NCBI GenBank assembly: GCA_947624325.1
Contig: CANQJT010000001.1
Span: forward strand, 186,001 to 250,000
Source: Candidatus Gastranaerophilales bacterium
GTDB lineage: Bacteria; Cyanobacteriota; Vampirovibrionia; Gastranaerophilales; Gastranaerophilaceae
Direction of reading: 5' to 3'
Length of the DNA stretch: 64,000 nt
Both the position numbers and the translations under genes were made by a program. Under the pieces are notes generated by a model. The model did not search any database. It was not told the DNA's origin and worked only from the letters and a program-made list of their open reading frames with translations. This document shows positions 1 through 9,543 of the stretch, piece by piece (positions within the stretch are counted from its first letter, which is position 1; each line of letters starts with the position of its first letter).

Positions 1-754
1 GAAAACTATAAGTGAAAAAGGAATTACACTCCAAAACAGATATTCAGATCCGGCTCTTTCCATGGTAGTTTTATCTAACATATAGGTAAAATAAAACGCA
101 ATCGATAAAACGGCATTAATTATAATAAATTGATTTATTGTTGAAATATCAAATCCTTGTAGTGATTTGCGACTGTTATTGGTTCTTCCCCCCCCCTTCT
201 AAAAGCATTTGAAACTCAAGTTTTCTTTTTGCACTTGTAAAAAACATGGATGCAAAAAATGTCAATATGATAATTAAAGGCGAAGGATTTACGGAAATTA
301 CTGCACAACCTGCAATTACTCTTAATATAAATCCCAAAGCAATAGATGCCATATCAACGATGGGAATATTTTTTAAATATAGTGAATAAAAAATATTTAA
401 AACAAAATAGCCTGCAATTGCAAATAAACAATACATGTTTGTAAAAAATAATGAAGTCGCTATACACAATGCCAAAAGAATAAACAATATGAACAGCGCA
501 AATGGTTTAGAAATTCTTCCGCTTGCAATCGGACGATTGCATTTTATCGGATGAAGTCTGTCTTTTTCAATATCTATAATATCATTCATAATATATACTG
601 CTGATGAGGCAAAACAAAATACCACAAAAGCAATAAGGCTCATTAAGCATGATTTTATATCCAAAAATTCCGTGCTTAGAATTAAAGGAATAATAACCAC
701 CAGATTTTTTATGTAATGATTTATTTTACACGTTTTTAATATATCATTTATCAT
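1..754 (-). CDS. UbiA-type prenyltransferase (DPPR-synthase-like), frameshifted OFF at a poly-G tract, runs off window
   Basis: Polytopic membrane prenyltransferase resembling decaprenyl-phosphate phosphoribosyltransferase. The motif NDIIDIEKDRLHP followed by RPIASG is the UbiA metal/diphosphate-binding loop, and the second loop YSLYLKNIPIVD is present. I chose the ATG at 754, which overlaps the upstream gene's stop and aligns with the family start (a hydrophobic segment follows directly). After residue ~186 a run of nine G (minus strand, 188-196) puts the frame into an early stop at 176. With eight G the frame stays open to the window edge and reads RKSLQGFDIST, a plausible family continuation. 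Known family length is about 290 residues, so the current allele is truncated and probably inactive. It is likely in an operon with the membrane protein upstream. Confidence 0.8.
188..196. repeat. C9/G9 homopolymer inside UbiA-type gene
   Basis: Nine consecutive C on the + strand lie within the coding frame of the prenyltransferase on the - strand. The present length gives a premature stop; a change to 8 or 11 restores a long open frame. This is consistent with slipped-strand mispairing. Confidence 0.9.
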
Positions 755-2498
755 TTGTGATTTCTTCATAGTTCCAATAGCCGACTCCGAGATGTTTAGG
801 TTCAGTAAAAGAATTTTTATGTTCTTCAAAGTATTCTTTGCTTACCGTTTCATAGTAAATATTTTTTTCTCTTAATTTTTCATAAATGGCAACATCAAAC
901 ATTCCGTATACCAGTAGTTTTTGGGGTGAGTTTTTTATATTATTGCATATTCTCTTTATTCTTATCTTATGTTTATGTTCAGCTTTCCAAGAATTAAAAG
1001 TTTGTATTCCGGAATTTGCAATCATAACAAATATTAAAAAATATACGCATATTAAATCCGGTTTATTTAAATGTTTTTCTTTAATTCTATATAACATCAC
1101 AAATATCGGAATAGCCCAAAGATGGGGACAATATCTTGCCCACCATGCATAAGGGTTTAAAAACAGAAGAACAAATAATATAGAGAATGTTAAAAAGGCA
1201 ATGTTTCTGTCTTCTTTGTTTTCAAAATTTATTTTTATAAATGCAGTCAAAGAAAGTTTTTCTTTGTCTGTTTTTATTCCCATAGCTAAAAATAATGCAA
1301 GTAAAATTATGCCGCTCCATAAAACTCCAAAACCGCATACTCTCGTATCAGTAGCACGTAATATCCCAAATTCGCTTTTATACATACTGAAAGGAATTTT
1401 CAGTTGATGTCTTTTGTCCGATGACATTATAAGATTATCCGCTCTTGAAAATGTGGAAGCTAAAAATTTATACATTGGACATTTATTATAAAAAGAATGA
1501 GGGGTGTTTGCTGTGATAATATCAATTTTATCTTTGCCTGCAAGCGGATAAAAAGGATTTCTTCCCTGCCAAACATTCGTAAAGTATGGATTTATGCCTG
1601 AAATTAATCCTAATAAAATTGTTATGATAAATACAACCCCGAGAGTTTTGATTTTATCTTTTGATTTTTTAAATAATAAATAAATTGCATATACCGTCAT
1701 TGATGCAACTAAATAAAGAATTCCGCCAAATTTGATATTAATAAGGCAAACAGCGCTTAAAAGAATTATAATCCAGCTTAATTTATTGGTTTCCTTGTTT
1801 GTTTCTATGCTAATTATTCCCAATAAAATAAACATAAAAAATATGTACACAAAACCATCAATATAGAATGTCATTATTTGTGCCATAATAACAGGATTAA
1901 AAACAATTAAAAAAGAAATAATTCCTGCATATATATTACGAGATGCATTTTTTAAAAAACCTGCACTCAAAACATAAAATGAATAACAAAACAGGGCAAA
2001 TGCACAAATTAAATTGAGCATTTTTGAACTTTCAATATTGTTTGTAAGTGCAAAAATATTTGCCTGAACAATTTCTGCAAATTTCTGATAATTTTCCGTC
2101 CAAATTGTTCCGAAAGTATGTGTTTTGAAAAAACTTTCCGCAAATTTACTAACATTATCATATACGGGATTGTATCCCTGTTTAAGTAAAATTATTGTTT
2201 CCTGATGATACACAGCGCCATCCCCAGAATAATCAACGGTATGATAGCCAAAAAACAATGAAATAATTATTGCAATAAAAAATATTAAATATGAAAACAT
2301 AATATCTTTTAGTGCTAAATTATAATGCTTTTCAATCGCAAATATTGAAACCAAACTAACTAAAAGACTGATTAAAGGGTAGAAAATATTAATTTTTAGA
2401 TGAAACAAAAAACCAACCGTCGACAGAATAAAAATTGTAAAAATACCAATAAGTAATGAAAAAGAAATTGCTAAACTTTTTATAGAAAAATTATGCAT
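744..2498 (-). CDS. Large polytopic membrane protein, probable GT-C-type glycosyltransferase or polymer assembly protein
   Basis: A 584-residue protein with an N-terminal hydrophobic start and about ten further hydrophobic segments. A soluble loop after the second or third segment carries DYSGDGAVYHQET, an acidic loop resembling the first extracytoplasmic loop of GT-C transferases. The C-terminal ~100 residues look soluble. Start at 2498 (ATG), preceded by AGGGTG. The 3' end overlaps the prenyltransferase start by 11 bases, so the two are co-transcribed. Position in the polysaccharide locus suggests sugar transfer from a lipid carrier or repeat-unit polymerisation. No family could be assigned with certainty. 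Confidence 0.6.
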   Translation of the reverse strand: MHNFSIKSLAISFSLLIGIFTIFILSTVGFLFHLKINIFYPLISLLVSLVSIFAIEKHYNLALKDIMFSYLIFFIAIIISLFFGYHTVDYSGDGAVYHQETIILLKQGYNPVYDNVSKFAESFFKTHTFGTIWTENYQKFAEIVQANIFALTNNIESSKMLNLICAFALFCYSFYVLSAGFLKNASRNIYAGIISFLIVFNPVIMAQIMTFYIDGFVYIFFMFILLGIISIETNKETNKLSWIIILLSAVCLINIKFGGILYLVASMTVYAIYLLFKKSKDKIKTLGVVFIITILLGLISGINPYFTNVWQGRNPFYPLAGKDKIDIITANTPHSFYNKCPMYKFLASTFSRADNLIMSSDKRHQLKIPFSMYKSEFGILRATDTRVCGFGVLWSGIILLALFLAMGIKTDKEKLSLTAFIKINFENKEDRNIAFLTFSILFVLLFLNPYAWWARYCPHLWAIPIFVMLYRIKEKHLNKPDLICVYFLIFVMIANSGIQTFNSWKAEHKHKIRIKRICNNIKNSPQKLLVYGMFDVAIYEKLREKNIYYETVSKEYFEEHKNSFTEPKHLGVGYWNYEEITNDK

Positions 2499-2818
2499 AT
2501 ATTACACCCTATTGTTAATATTATTCATATTAATATTATAACAATAATACCTTCTACACAATAGATGTAATTTCGAATAAATAAGTTTTTATTTTAAAGC
2601 AGGTAAAAGAAAATTGAAAAACGAATGATAATAGTTTAACCTTTCATAAGTATTGAAGAATTAATACGACAGTAAGCAAATGAACGTAACATTTTTAAAT
2701 AAAGTATGCATTCAATTTTATTTATGATAGTATTGGATAAACAGATGGTTAAATCGTGCTGTCACAAGCTTCTAATATTGTGACGGTTAATTATAGAAAA
2801 GTTCTAAAAAGGAGAGCT
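2499..2818. other. 320-bp intergenic region between divergent genes
   Basis: AT-rich, no coding potential seen. It holds an extended -10 promoter for the leftward gene (2535-2543), overlapped by an imperfect inverted repeat (2511-2523/2531-2545). Near the rightward gene there is a 7-bp palindrome, GTCACAA (2761-2767) and TTGTGAC (2778-2784), that could be an operator. No convincing rightward promoter was recognised. Confidence 0.6.
2535..2543 (-). promoter_or_regulatory. Extended -10 promoter for the leftward membrane-protein gene
   Basis: On the minus strand the sequence reads TGTTATAAT, a perfect TGnTATAAT extended -10, placing transcription start near 2528 and giving a ~30-nt leader to the ATG at 2498. 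The -35 region is poor (ATTGTG at 17 bp). An imperfect inverted repeat (ATTGTTA...TAACAAT) overlaps the -10 and could be an operator. Confidence 0.5.
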
Positions 2819-3868
2819 ATGAGTAACAATAGTATAATTGATAAATTAGAAATATTTATAATCACTTACAATAGGGCTGCGAAACTGGAAAATACATTAA
2901 AGCAATTATTTGATAAAGATTCTCCTGTAAAAGATTTTTCTATAACCGTTATTGATAATAACTCTACAGACAATACAGCTTCAGTTGTAGAAAAATACCA
3001 ATCAATAAAACCTAATTTATTATATGAGAAAAATAGGTATAATATCGGTGGAGATGCAAATATTGTAAAACCTTATTATAAAGCTTCAAAAGAATATGTT
3101 TGGGTACTGGCAGATAATGATGATTTTTCTTGGAATAATTGGAGTCAGGTAGAGGAAGAAATAAATAAGCAATGTGATGCAATAATTGTAGCAGATTATG
3201 AACATCCCAAATTAGATATAGCACATTTGTTTTTACAAGCTACATTTTTACCGGGAGTAATTTATAAAACTTCTAATATTGACAATACTGTAATGTTAAA
3301 TATGGAATTCAATATTTCAAATTTGTTTCCGCACTTAGCTTTGTTTGCAAAAATTATTAATGAAAATAAGAACATTGCAATTATAGATAATGCTATTGTT
3401 TTGCCCGGTTGCAATTTGGATGAGCAAGGTAATTATTCTTATATAAGAGGATATGAAGATGGCTTTGTGCACCCACTGAAAAAAGAAATGACTTGGATTT
3501 GTGCATATGCAAATTCTTTATGGTTAATAAAAGATTTAAAATTAAGAAATTATATAATTTCACATAATCCGAATTGTATCAAATTAAATTCTGTAGAAAT
3601 ATTTTCCTATAAAGACTATAGTGCTTCCGGTAAAAATAATTTATATAATTATCTATGTGTATTTGCAGTACTTTCTGTATTTGATAGAATAAAATTTTTA
3701 ATTAATTTAATTTTATATTTTACAATTTATAAAATTATTTATATAAGTCGTAGAGATATGTTTAACTATGAAGAAAATAAACTTGTTATAAGGTTTAATC
3801 TAGTACTTTTTTCTTTTATGAAAACAAAACTTTTTGTGATTACAAAAAAAATCAAAGGAGTTTATTAA
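2819..3868 (+). CDS. Family 2 glycosyltransferase
   Basis: A 349-residue transferase with a GT-A fold: N-terminal IFIITYNRAAKLENTL, VIDNNSTDNT, and the DXD-like metal site ADNDD around residue 100. The C-terminus has hydrophobic stretches (about residues 285-305) that may dock it to the membrane. I chose the ATG at 2819 because AAAAAGGAG sits just upstream; longer readings begin without a ribosome site. The stop TAA overlaps the next ATG by one base (TAATG), so it is translationally coupled to the cytidylyltransferase. It probably adds one sugar to the repeat unit; donor and acceptor cannot be read from the sequence. Confidence 0.85.
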   Translation: MSNNSIIDKLEIFIITYNRAAKLENTLKQLFDKDSPVKDFSITVIDNNSTDNTASVVEKYQSIKPNLLYEKNRYNIGGDANIVKPYYKASKEYVWVLADNDDFSWNNWSQVEEEINKQCDAIIVADYEHPKLDIAHLFLQATFLPGVIYKTSNIDNTVMLNMEFNISNLFPHLALFAKIINENKNIAIIDNAIVLPGCNLDEQGNYSYIRGYEDGFVHPLKKEMTWICAYANSLWLIKDLKLRNYIISHNPNCIKLNSVEIFSYKDYSASGKNNLYNYLCVFAVLSVFDRIKFLINLILYFTIYKIIYISRRDMFNYEENKLVIRFNLVLFSFMKTKLFVITKKIKGVY

Positions 3869-4668
3869 TGAAGGTAGTTATCCTTGCAGGCGGTTTGGGG
3901 ACAAGATTATCCGAAGAAACTAAGTTAATTCCAAAACCAATGGTTCCTATAGGCGGTAAACCCATACTGTGGCATATAATGAAATATTACTCCTGTTGGA
4001 ATTTTAATGAATTTATAATATTAACAGGGTATAAATCCCATATAATAAAAGATTACTTTGTTCACTACTATCAGCAATATTCAGATATTACCGTTGATTT
4101 GAGTACAAATACACTGGAAATTCACAGAATACAAACAGAACCCTGGAAAGTTACAATGTTATACACAGGGCAAAAAACAATGACAGGTTCAAGAATTAAA
4201 AAAGCTCAAAATTATATCGGAAACGAACCGTTTTTATTAACATACGGGGACGGATTGAGCGATGTTAATTTAGATAAACTGATTAAATGCCACAAACAAA
4301 GCGGAAAATATTTGACATTAACGGCAGTAAGACCCGAAGGAAAATTCGGCGCATTGGACATTGCTCCCGACGGCGGAATAAACAATTTCGAAGAAAAACC
4401 AAAAGGTGACGGTTCCTGGATAAACGGAGGTTTTATGGTGTGTGAACCTCAAATTTTTGATTTTATTGAAGCGGATAGAGATGATATTATATTTGAACGT
4501 ACAACTTTAAAACAGCTGGCTTTAGCTCATCAGTTAAATTCATATAAGCACGATGGTTTTTGGTACCCTATGGATACGTTGAAAGGGAAAATTGACCTGA
4601 CTCAAATGTGGGAAAGCGAAAAAGCGCCGTGGGCAATATGGCTTAAAAAGGAGCAAGAACTTGTATAA
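3868..4668 (+). CDS. rfbF: Glucose-1-phosphate cytidylyltransferase
   Basis: Makes CDP-glucose from CTP and glucose-1-phosphate, the first committed step to CDP-3,6-dideoxyhexoses. The N-terminal nucleotide-binding signature AGGLGTRLSEET plus PKPMVPIGGKPILWHI is characteristic of RfbF. Other family blocks are YGDGLSDVNL and NGGFMV. At 266 residues it is full length for the family. Start overlaps the preceding stop by one base, and its end overlaps the RfbG start by eight bases, so the block is one operon in RfbF-RfbG order, as in Salmonella and Yersinia O-antigen loci. Confidence 0.93.
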   Translation: MKVVILAGGLGTRLSEETKLIPKPMVPIGGKPILWHIMKYYSCWNFNEFIILTGYKSHIIKDYFVHYYQQYSDITVDLSTNTLEIHRIQTEPWKVTMLYTGQKTMTGSRIKKAQNYIGNEPFLLTYGDGLSDVNLDKLIKCHKQSGKYLTLTAVRPEGKFGALDIAPDGGINNFEEKPKGDGSWINGGFMVCEPQIFDFIEADRDDIIFERTTLKQLALAHQLNSYKHDGFWYPMDTLKGKIDLTQMWESEKAPWAIWLKKEQELV

Positions 4669-5744
4669 TGATGTTTACAGAGAAAAAAAGGTTTTTTTAA
4701 CAGGTCATACGGGGTTCAAAGGTAGCTGGCTTTCTTTATGGCTTACAAAACTGGGCGCTAAAGTTTGCGGATACTCTTTAGAACCGAATACTAATCCTTC
4801 TATGTTTGAAGAGTTAAATATAAAAGACAAAATATATAAATCAATATATGGTGATATAATAAATGCCAATAAACTTGAAGAAGAAATGTTAAATTTCCAA
4901 CCCGATATTGTATTTCATCTTGCAGCACAACCCTTGGTCAGATTATCATATTATGAGCCTGTTTTAACCTACGAAACAAATGTAATCGGGACTTTGAATG
5001 TGCTTGAAGCTGCAAGAAAATGCGAAAGTGTAAAAGCATTTGTTAATGTTACTACTGATAAGTGTTATGAAAATAAAGAAGTAAACAGAGGATACAAAGA
5101 AGATGAACCTATGGGAGGATACGATATGTACTCCTCATCTAAAGGGTGCGTTGAAATAATGTCCTCCTCGTACAGACGTTCGTTTTTACAAACAATAGGT
5201 GCGATGGCTATGGCAACTGCTCGTGCCGGTAATGTAATCGGGGGGGGGGGATTTCGCTTGTGACAGATTAGTCCCTGATTGTATTAGATATATTAATGCC
5301 GGTCAAAAAATTGAAATCAGAAATCCTCAAGCAATAAGACCATGGCAATTTGTATTAGAACCATTGTCGGGTTATTTACTTTTAGGACAAAAATTACTGG
5401 AGGAAGGCAATAAAATTGCTCAAGGTTTCAATTTCGGACCTGATGAAGAAAGTATTTTAACTGTTGCACAAGTTGCTCAAGCAGTAGTTGAAAAATACGG
5501 TAAGGGAAAAATTGAAGTTCACAAAAAAGACAATTTACATGAAGCTAATTTATTAATGTTAAATATAGAAAAAGCACAAAAAGTATTAGGCTGGACACCT
5601 TCTTACAGTGCAGATAGGGCAATAGAAGAAACCGTTTCGTGGTATAAGTATTTTTATTTAAAAAATACGGATATGTATGAATATACCTTAAATCAGATAA
5701 AAGAATTTGAACGGGCAATAAATCGGGAGGCAGCTTTAAAATAG
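4661..5744 (+). CDS. rfbG: CDP-glucose 4,6-dehydratase, frameshifted OFF at an 11-G tract
   Basis: Rossmann SDR that converts CDP-glucose to CDP-4-keto-6-deoxyglucose. It starts at a TTG (4661) with AAGGAG seven bases upstream. The NAD site is TGHTGFKGSW; the catalytic YxxxK is YSSSK with TTDKCYEN before it. At residue ~194 the conserved NVIGGGD loop is encoded by eleven G (5240-5250), which shifts the frame into TGA at 5261-5263. With ten G the reading is NVIGGGDFACDRLVPDC, exactly the family sequence, followed by an intact C-terminus to 5744 (360 residues). The allele here is therefore OFF, which would block the whole CDP-dideoxyhexose branch. Confidence 0.92.
5240..5250. repeat. G11 homopolymer inside rfbG
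   Basis: Eleven consecutive G encode the Gly-rich loop of RfbG. Length 10 gives the conserved full-length enzyme; length 11, seen here, truncates it after about 200 residues. Confidence 0.95.
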
Positions 5745-5760
5745 AATTTTAACCTTATTT

Positions 5761-5804
5761 ATTTGTATTTCAGACTGATACTTTAATGAGCCGGTAATAC
5801 AAAT
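5761..5804. repeat. 9-bp inverted repeat in the leader of the next gene
   Basis: ATTTGTATT (5761-5769) and AATACAAAT (5796-5804) form a perfect 9-bp inverted repeat with a 26-base loop. It lies between the rfbG stop and the AAGGAG ribosome site of the next gene. It could be an mRNA hairpin or a protein site; its function is unknown. Confidence 0.45.
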
Positions 5805-5820
5805 TTTATAAGGAGAAGAA

Positions 5821-6897
5821 ATGAATTCTGTTTTAAAACAAGATTTAGAAAAAATTTATACGGATATAAAATCCGAAGCGGGAAAATTCAGCGGTTCCAA
5901 TATATTTATAACGGGCTGCTGCGGTTTTTTAGGATATTATTTTCTGCATTTTTTTAACAAATATAAAGAAAATCTTGGTATTAAATCAATCATTGCCGTT
6001 GATAATTTTCAGGTGGGGAAACCTCATTGGCTTGATGAGATAATAAAAGAAGGCAAAATTGATTTAAAAGAGTTTGATATTATTGAAGGAGATTTGTCTT
6101 TAATTGAAAGAGATAAGACAAATTCCTTCGTAATTCACATGGCATCAATTGCTTCTCCCGTGTTTTACAGAAAATACCCCATTAAAACAATTGAAGCAAA
6201 TATATGGGGTTTGAAAAGACTTTTGGATGATTATAAAAACGAAAGTTTGAGAGGGCTGTTGTTCTTTTCAAGTTCGGAAGTATACGGTGACCCTGCTCCC
6301 GAATATATACCCACCCCTGAAACATACAGGGGAAATGTTAACACAATAGGGCCAAGAGCTTGCTACGATGAATCAAAACGTTTCGGAGAAACTATCTGCT
6401 ATGAATATGCTAAAGAATATAATCTGCCGATAATGCTTGCCCGTCCTTTTAATAATTACGGTCCCGGGATGAAACTTCAGGATAAAAGAGTTCCGGCTGA
6501 TTTTGCCAAGGCGGTTGTCAATAATCAGGATATAGTTATTCTCTCTGACGGCAAGCCTACAAGAACTTTTTGCTATATCTCTGATGCAATAACGGGATAT
6601 TTAAAGGTGCTTCTTTACGGAAAATTTGATGTATTTAATATAGGCATAGAAAAACCCGAAATTTCGGTTCTTGAGCTTGCAAACATATATGCAAAAACTG
6701 CTGAAAAATTGCTTAATTATACATGTAAAGTTCAGTATAAAAAATCCGAAGAAAATAATTATTTAACGGATAATCCGAACAGAAGATGTCCGATAATTGA
6801 TAAGGCTAAGGAAAAGTTAAATTATAACCCTAAAGTTTTTGTGGAAGAAGGAGTAGAAAGATTTCTTCAATATCTTAAAGAGGAGGGTTTAAAATAA
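5821..6897 (+). CDS. NAD-dependent SDR, UDP-glucuronate decarboxylase-like
   Basis: A 358-residue extended SDR. NAD site ITGCCGFLGYYF (about residues 30-41), SSSEVYGDP, and catalytic YDESK (YxxxK) within a block starting ETYRGNVNTIGPRACY that is typical of UDP-glucuronate decarboxylase / dTDP-glucose dehydratase-like enzymes. AAGGAGAAG precedes the ATG. The next gene is UDP-glucose dehydrogenase, whose start overlaps this stop by one base. That supports conversion of UDP-glucuronate to UDP-xylose or a related 4-keto pentose. It has a close paralogue at 9544-10569, so a different nucleotide-sugar substrate is possible. Confidence 0.75.
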   Translation: MNSVLKQDLEKIYTDIKSEAGKFSGSNIFITGCCGFLGYYFLHFFNKYKENLGIKSIIAVDNFQVGKPHWLDEIIKEGKIDLKEFDIIEGDLSLIERDKTNSFVIHMASIASPVFYRKYPIKTIEANIWGLKRLLDDYKNESLRGLLFFSSSEVYGDPAPEYIPTPETYRGNVNTIGPRACYDESKRFGETICYEYAKEYNLPIMLARPFNNYGPGMKLQDKRVPADFAKAVVNNQDIVILSDGKPTRTFCYISDAITGYLKVLLYGKFDVFNIGIEKPEISVLELANIYAKTAEKLLNYTCKVQYKKSEENNYLTDNPNRRCPIIDKAKEKLNYNPKVFVEEGVERFLQYLKEEGLK

Positions 6898-8147
6898 TGA
6901 TTACGGTAATAGGTCTTGGCTTTGTTGGTTTAACTACTGCTCTCGGATTTAGCGAAAAAGGGCTTAAAGTTTACGGTTATGATATTAATAAAGAAAAAAC
7001 AGCCCTAATTGCAAGTGGTAAAATTCCGTTTTTTGAAAAAGGCTTAGATGAAGTTCTTGCTAAAAATCTCAATAAAAATTTTTTAATTGCCTCATCTATT
7101 GAAGAAGCTGTTAAAAATTCAAAAGTTATTATAATGTGTGTGGGAACTCCATCTGATGATAAAGGAAGGGCTGATTTGACATATATTAAATCTGCGCTGG
7201 ATTCCATTTTGTCTTCGGTTGATAAACAAGATAAAAAAATTATTATAATAAAATCAACAATTCCGCCTTCAACGACAAGAAATGAAATAATTCCTTACAT
7301 TGAAAAATCGGGCTTTGAAACAGGTAAGGACATTTTTGTTGCAAACAACCCCGAATTTTTAAGAGAAGGACATGCATGGGATGATTTTATTAATCCTGAC
7401 AGAATTGTTATCGGTACAGATGATGAATATACAAAAACAATAATGAGCGAGATATATTCAAAATTCAGTGTTCCTATTCATTTTGTAACTTTAAACACGG
7501 GAGAATTTATAAAATATTTGTCAAACACTTTTTTATCCACCTTAATAAGTTATTCAAATGAAATGTCCATGATTGCCGATTCTATCGGAGGAATTGATAT
7601 GAAAGCGGCATTTAAGATATTTCATGAAGATAAAAGATGGTTTGGTAATCCTGCAAATATGCAAACATACGCATATCCGGGGTGCGGTTTTGGCGGTTAT
7701 TGTCTTCCTAAAGATACACAAGCTCTTGTACAAAAAGCTAAAGACTATAATTATAATGCAAAAATACTTGATGGGGTTTTAAGAGTTAATTCTGAAATTA
7801 AACCTCATTGGATAGAAAAAATAAAGAAATCCGTTTCATCTGATAAAAATATTGCGATTTTAGGACTTTCGTTTAAACCCGAATCTGATGATATAAGACA
7901 GACTCCGGCTTTAGAAATTATAAAACTTCTGCTTGAAAACGGATATAAAAATATTATTGCTTATGACCCCATAGCAAATGACTTGTTTGATAAAACATAT
8001 AAACTTCCGTTAAAATATGCAAAATCTTTGGATGAAGCCTTAAATAATTCTGAAGCAGTTGTTATTGCTACAGGCTGGAGGGAATTTACTGAAAATAAAA
8101 ATAAGTTCTGCAAAAAAACTATTTTTGATTTAAGATATATTCTGTAG
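6897..8147 (+). CDS. UDP-glucose/GDP-mannose dehydrogenase family protein
   Basis: NAD-dependent four-electron oxidation of a UDP-sugar, most likely UDP-glucose to UDP-glucuronate. N-terminal Rossmann motif VIGLGFVGLTTA; central NNPEFLREG; the catalytic cysteine block GCGFGGYCLPKD; C-terminal ILGLSFKPESDDIR. At 416 residues it is close to the family norm. Its start codon overlaps the preceding SDR stop (TAATG). Together the two genes form a UDP-glucuronate to UDP-pentose pair. A GDP-mannose or UDP-N-acetyl-sugar substrate cannot be excluded from sequence alone. Confidence 0.85.
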   Translation: MITVIGLGFVGLTTALGFSEKGLKVYGYDINKEKTALIASGKIPFFEKGLDEVLAKNLNKNFLIASSIEEAVKNSKVIIMCVGTPSDDKGRADLTYIKSALDSILSSVDKQDKKIIIIKSTIPPSTTRNEIIPYIEKSGFETGKDIFVANNPEFLREGHAWDDFINPDRIVIGTDDEYTKTIMSEIYSKFSVPIHFVTLNTGEFIKYLSNTFLSTLISYSNEMSMIADSIGGIDMKAAFKIFHEDKRWFGNPANMQTYAYPGCGFGGYCLPKDTQALVQKAKDYNYNAKILDGVLRVNSEIKPHWIEKIKKSVSSDKNIAILGLSFKPESDDIRQTPALEIIKLLLENGYKNIIAYDPIANDLFDKTYKLPLKYAKSLDEALNNSEAVVIATGWREFTENKNKFCKKTIFDLRYIL

Positions 8148-8163
8148 GATTATTGAGGATATT

Positions 8164-9519
8164 ATGAAAGAAAAGTTATTAAGAAATCTTGTAAAAAAGG
8201 CAGCTAAAGTTTATTACGATAATATTTATGCAAAGAAAAAAGAACTGAAATATCTGCCGCCGTCAGGCAAATTACTTGGCAGTGAGGAATTATTAAATAT
8301 GATAGATGCCTCGCTTGATATGTGGCTTACTACAGGAAGATTTAATAACGAATTTGAAGAAGAATTTGCAAAATATTTGGGTGTAAAACATTGTTTAACC
8401 GTAAATTCAGGCTCCAGCGCAAATTTAGTTGCACTTTCGGCTTTAACTTCTTATAAACTGGGAGACAGACAAGTTAAAAAAGGCGATGAAGTTATTTCCG
8501 TTGCCGCAGGTTTTCCGACAACAATTAATCCTATTATAATGCTCGGGCTTGTTCCTGTTTTTGTTGATTGTGAAATCGGAACATGTAATATTGACGTAAG
8601 CCATTTGGAAAAATATATTACCCCTAAAACAAAAGTCATAATGCTGGCTCATACTATGGGTAATGTTTATAATTTGGAAAAAATACAAGAGCTCTGTAAA
8701 AAATATAATTTGTGGCTAATAGAAGATAATTGCGACGCATTAGGCGCAAGATATAAAAGCAAATTAACGGGAACAATAGGAGATATTGGTACTTTCAGTT
8801 TTTATCCGGCTCATTTTATAACAATGGGCGAAGGCGGTGCGGTTGTTACCAATGACCCCTTACTTAATAAGATTATGAAATCATTTAGAGATTGGGGCAG
8901 AGATTGCTGGTGCGAACCCGGGCATGATAATACTTGTAATTGCAGATTTGAACAACAATTCGGTAAATTGCCTTTCGGTTATGACCATAAATATGTTTAT
9001 TCTCATTTGGGATATAATCTTAAAATTACCGATTGGCAAGCTGCTATAGGTCTTGCTCAATTGAAGAAAGCTAACTCTTTTATTCAAAAACGCAGAGAAA
9101 ATTTCAACTATTTATATCAAAAATTATCTGACTTAACAGATTATTTGATTTTACCTGAAATTGATAAAAATGCTCAACCGTCATGGTTCGGTTTCTTAAT
9201 TACTTTAAAAGAAAATTGCAGTTTTACTAAGCAAAATATGGTTGAATACCTTGAAAAAAACGGGATAGGAACAAGACAACTTTTTGCGGGTAATATTTTA
9301 AGACAACCTTCTTTTGTAGAAAATAAAATTTCTCTTAGAATTAATGATTCTGAATTGCTGCAATCAAATGAATTAACTGAAGAACATTATAAAATGCTTC
9401 CAAATACGGATTATATAATGAATCATACATTCTGGGTAGGAATATTTCCTGCACTTACTTCAAAAGATTTGGATAAAACTTCTGAGGTTATTCATGAATT
9501 TGTAAAATCAAATGTTTAA
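8164..9519 (+). CDS. rfbH: CDP-4-dehydro-6-deoxyglucose 3-dehydrase (E1)
   Basis: PMP-dependent, iron-sulfur dehydrase that removes the 3-hydroxyl of CDP-4-keto-6-deoxyglucose. It belongs to the DegT/AHBA fold, but the PLP lysine is replaced by histidine in FSFYPAHFITMGEGGA, the hallmark of RfbH. The cysteine cluster GRDCWCEPGHDNTCNC provides the [2Fe-2S] ligands. At 451 residues it is the usual size. It follows the dehydrogenase by 16 bases. The partner reductase (E3, DdhD-like) is not in this window. The enzyme depends on RfbG product, which the current poly-G allele would not supply. Confidence 0.92.
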   Translation: MKEKLLRNLVKKAAKVYYDNIYAKKKELKYLPPSGKLLGSEELLNMIDASLDMWLTTGRFNNEFEEEFAKYLGVKHCLTVNSGSSANLVALSALTSYKLGDRQVKKGDEVISVAAGFPTTINPIIMLGLVPVFVDCEIGTCNIDVSHLEKYITPKTKVIMLAHTMGNVYNLEKIQELCKKYNLWLIEDNCDALGARYKSKLTGTIGDIGTFSFYPAHFITMGEGGAVVTNDPLLNKIMKSFRDWGRDCWCEPGHDNTCNCRFEQQFGKLPFGYDHKYVYSHLGYNLKITDWQAAIGLAQLKKANSFIQKRRENFNYLYQKLSDLTDYLILPEIDKNAQPSWFGFLITLKENCSFTKQNMVEYLEKNGIGTRQLFAGNILRQPSFVENKISLRINDSELLQSNELTEEHYKMLPNTDYIMNHTFWVGIFPALTSKDLDKTSEVIHEFVKSNV

Positions 9520-9543
9520 TTTGTGTCTAATCTTTAATTTCAT

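Noticed and set aside
2761-2784. CRP binding site
   Set aside because: The half-sites are inverted relative to TGTGA-N6-TCACA, and the spacing is wrong.
5761-5804. Third invertible switch
   Set aside because: Arms are only 9 bp, enclose 26 bases with no promoter, and do not resemble the 8-6-8 site.
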